From an uncultured Clostridium sp. (lineage in GTDB: Bacteria > Bacillota > Clostridia > Peptostreptococcales > Peptostreptococcaceae), in NCBI GenBank assembly GCA_937944945.1, contig CALEBD010000359.1, forward strand, positions 1 through 8,919: a stretch of 8,919 nucleotides of DNA, read 5' to 3'. Under the pieces are notes generated by a model that saw only the letters and a list, made by a program, of their open reading frames with translations, was not told where the DNA came from and ran no database searches. Shown piece by piece: positions 7,264 through 8,919 of the stretch (position 1 is its first letter; each line of letters opens with the position of its first letter). The position numbers and the translations under genes are program-made.

Positions 7264-8919
7264 ACCAGATGCAGATATTTTATCAGTAGATAGTATATTA
7301 CCATATACGTGTAGTTTAGCAGATGGTTCAGCATTACCTCCAATCATTACTGCTCCACCATTACCACACATTATGATATTTTTGGTTCCGTCCATATTTC
7401 TATGATTTAAATATAGACTACCATTATACGAATTTATTTCATTTGTATGTTCTATATTTATACTACCTGCAGCCTTAATAATATCATCTCCAGCATATAT
7501 AGCCTATTTAGGAGTTATAGTTACTTCTCTAGTTACTCCAGAAGTAGGCATAGCAGCATTGGTTATACTTTGAACTAGATTATCTTTTGAAGCCCTGGTA
7601 TACGCATGAACATGGAATGTCTAACATGTTCTTGTCTATTTAAACCACAAATGAACATACCCTTGATGTATAAATGCTTTTATATCACCGAAGCTAGTTC
7701 CGTTGTTGACTCCAGTAGGTTGTAAAATCTCATTATTGTTGTCATAGTTATAAAACTATATTACTGTATCAAATGGAGGTTTACTATCATAAGAATTACC
7801 AAAAATTCTTACTGTTACCATTGTGTTACTATTAGATGGTATTCTTAGTTTTACTAAACAACCCTTATCGTAATTATATGCAGTATATGGGGAGTATCTT
7901 TTATCTAACTCATTAGCATAATTACCTTTATGGAGTAATTTATAATGAGTACCTCCATAATAGAAAGTTGCTCCTTCATCTAAACTATCTACTCTACCTA
8001 ATGATATACATGGATGAGTTGTCAGTTTATCATTGTATAAATATGCTCCTAATGAATTTGTATACCCTACTTCTGCAGTTTGCGCTCCACTATTAATAAA
8101 CTAAACATAACTAGAAACATCAGTTCCATGCAAAGTTAAAGGAGCTACTGATGAAGTTTGATTTATCGTCAATGCTCCAGTCATAGTATCCCCAGCTTTT
8201 TTTACAAAAGCAGATGGACTAATACCACCAACTGTGTCAGCATTGCCAGCATTAGCTGGCTTACCAACGCTTACAGTCTATGCACTACCTCCAGATGGAG
8301 TTACTGTGAAATTACCAGCAGAACCATTAGCAAATGTATAAGTAGTATTAGTATTCTATGCAGGTATACCTAATGCAGTTATATCAGCTTTAGTTACAGC
8401 AGTAACACTAGCTACATGACTAGTAGAATCAGTAGAGAACTTATAGAATCCAGATGCTTTGCTAGGTGCAGAACCAGCAGGATGTACATAGTTATTATAT
8501 GTAGCTCCTTTAGTTAAAGTAAGAGTATCGCCACTAATAGATGCAGTAGTAACAGCATTACCAGAACCAGCTACAGTTACTTTACCAACCTTCTTAGCTA
8601 ATTCTGTATTCATAGTAGACTACAGATTATTGATGTTAGTCTGTAACTAATTATCACCATCCTTTCTAGCTTGAATCTCTACATTCAAATCGTTAGTAAT
8701 CTCGGATGAACTGCTCTCGATAAGCTCTTCTAATCTATCTACTTCAGTAGTTACTCTATTATCTAGATTAGTAATTCTATTAGGTATATTGACGTCTAAG
8801 TTCTATTTATCAGTAGCAGTCATTACACCAGCTGCAGATTGTGTAGCAGCAGGTATAGTCTATGACTTAGTAATAGGATTCGCATATGAATTACTAGCTG
8901 CAGATAAATCAGATTGCTT
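6889..8919 (-). CDS. Tail fibre / receptor-binding protein with C-terminal S74 intramolecular chaperone (5' end outside window)
   Basis: Partial gene. 676 residues are visible before TAA, provided TAG is read as Gln. There are 14 in-frame TAG codons (low coordinates 8860, 8803, 8647, 8620, 8356, 8278, 8101, 7756, 7636, 7621, 7504, 7195, 7153, 7129). Visible residue order: a fibre module near 20-38 (TIPAATQSAAGVMTATDK), a helical stretch at about 40-100, Gly/Ser/Thr-rich beta segments, the fibre motif FVKKAGDTMTGALTI near 240, a long beta-rich region, then an S74 domain from about 553. The putative Ser-Lys dyad is S558 and K563 in GFFKESDARLKSDI, followed by GTVAQDLEELGF and a Leu-rich helical tail. 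In known S74 fibres this domain drives trimerisation of the shaft and then cleaves itself off at that Ser. The stop overlaps the next gene's start by 8 bases. The receptor-binding role is inferred. The N-terminus cannot be assessed. Confidence 0.9.

Noticed and set aside
1146..8358. Reading the TAG-terminated pieces as many decayed pseudogenes
   Set aside because: All interruptions are TAG and never TAA or TGA. Domains continue across them, and gene overlaps are preserved. Random decay would hit all three stops.
8158..8373. Plus-strand open frame
   Set aside because: Antisense to the FVKKAGDTMTG fibre region. Ser/Cys-rich shadow translation.

Overview
The window reads as part of the late structural module of a tailed phage of gut Bacteroidales. 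A crAss-like phage is the best fit, though another recoded Bacteroidales phage is possible. The reasons are low GC, a multi-BACON protein, an M15 peptidase among the tail genes, shared tail-fibre modules, and above all a reassigned stop codon. Every gene is on the minus strand. With the standard code the strand looks like short broken ORFs. With TAG read as glutamine they join into eight long, tightly packed genes. I count 38 in-frame TAG codons, and every terminator visible in the window is TAA.

In transcription order (high to low coordinates) the genes are as follows. (1) 8919-6889: the 3' part of a tail fibre with a C-terminal S74 self-cleaving chaperone. (2) 6896-4602: a 764-aa protein with about six BACON-like Ig repeats. 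(3) 4602-4411: a 63-aa protein. (4) 4436-3990: an M15-type peptidoglycan peptidase. (5) 3986-3081: a coiled-coil fibre protein that stops exactly where an S74 domain would begin. (6) 3075-2606: a small coiled-coil protein carrying a 1-base frameshift. (7) 2606-1766: a beta-rich protein of unknown function, also carrying a 1-base frameshift. (8) 1667-1: the 5' part of a second fibre or receptor-binding protein whose N-terminus is homologous to that of the coiled-coil fibre. The first seven genes form one operon-like block with 1- to 26-base overlaps or gaps of 3-5 bases. The only real intergenic space is 1668-1765, and it is rich in inverted repeats.

Together the genes look like a host-attachment apparatus: trimeric fibres that share an anchoring domain, a glycan-binding BACON protein, and a cell-wall peptidase for entry. 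The points most worth checking are the TAG reassignment (one TAG falls on the conserved Gln of the S74 domain), the chaperone-less fibre that ends at the cleavage point, the shared fibre anchor, and the two frameshifts at short homopolymers. No tRNA, CRISPR array, insertion sequence or integrase is visible. All stretches over 300 bases are covered by genes.
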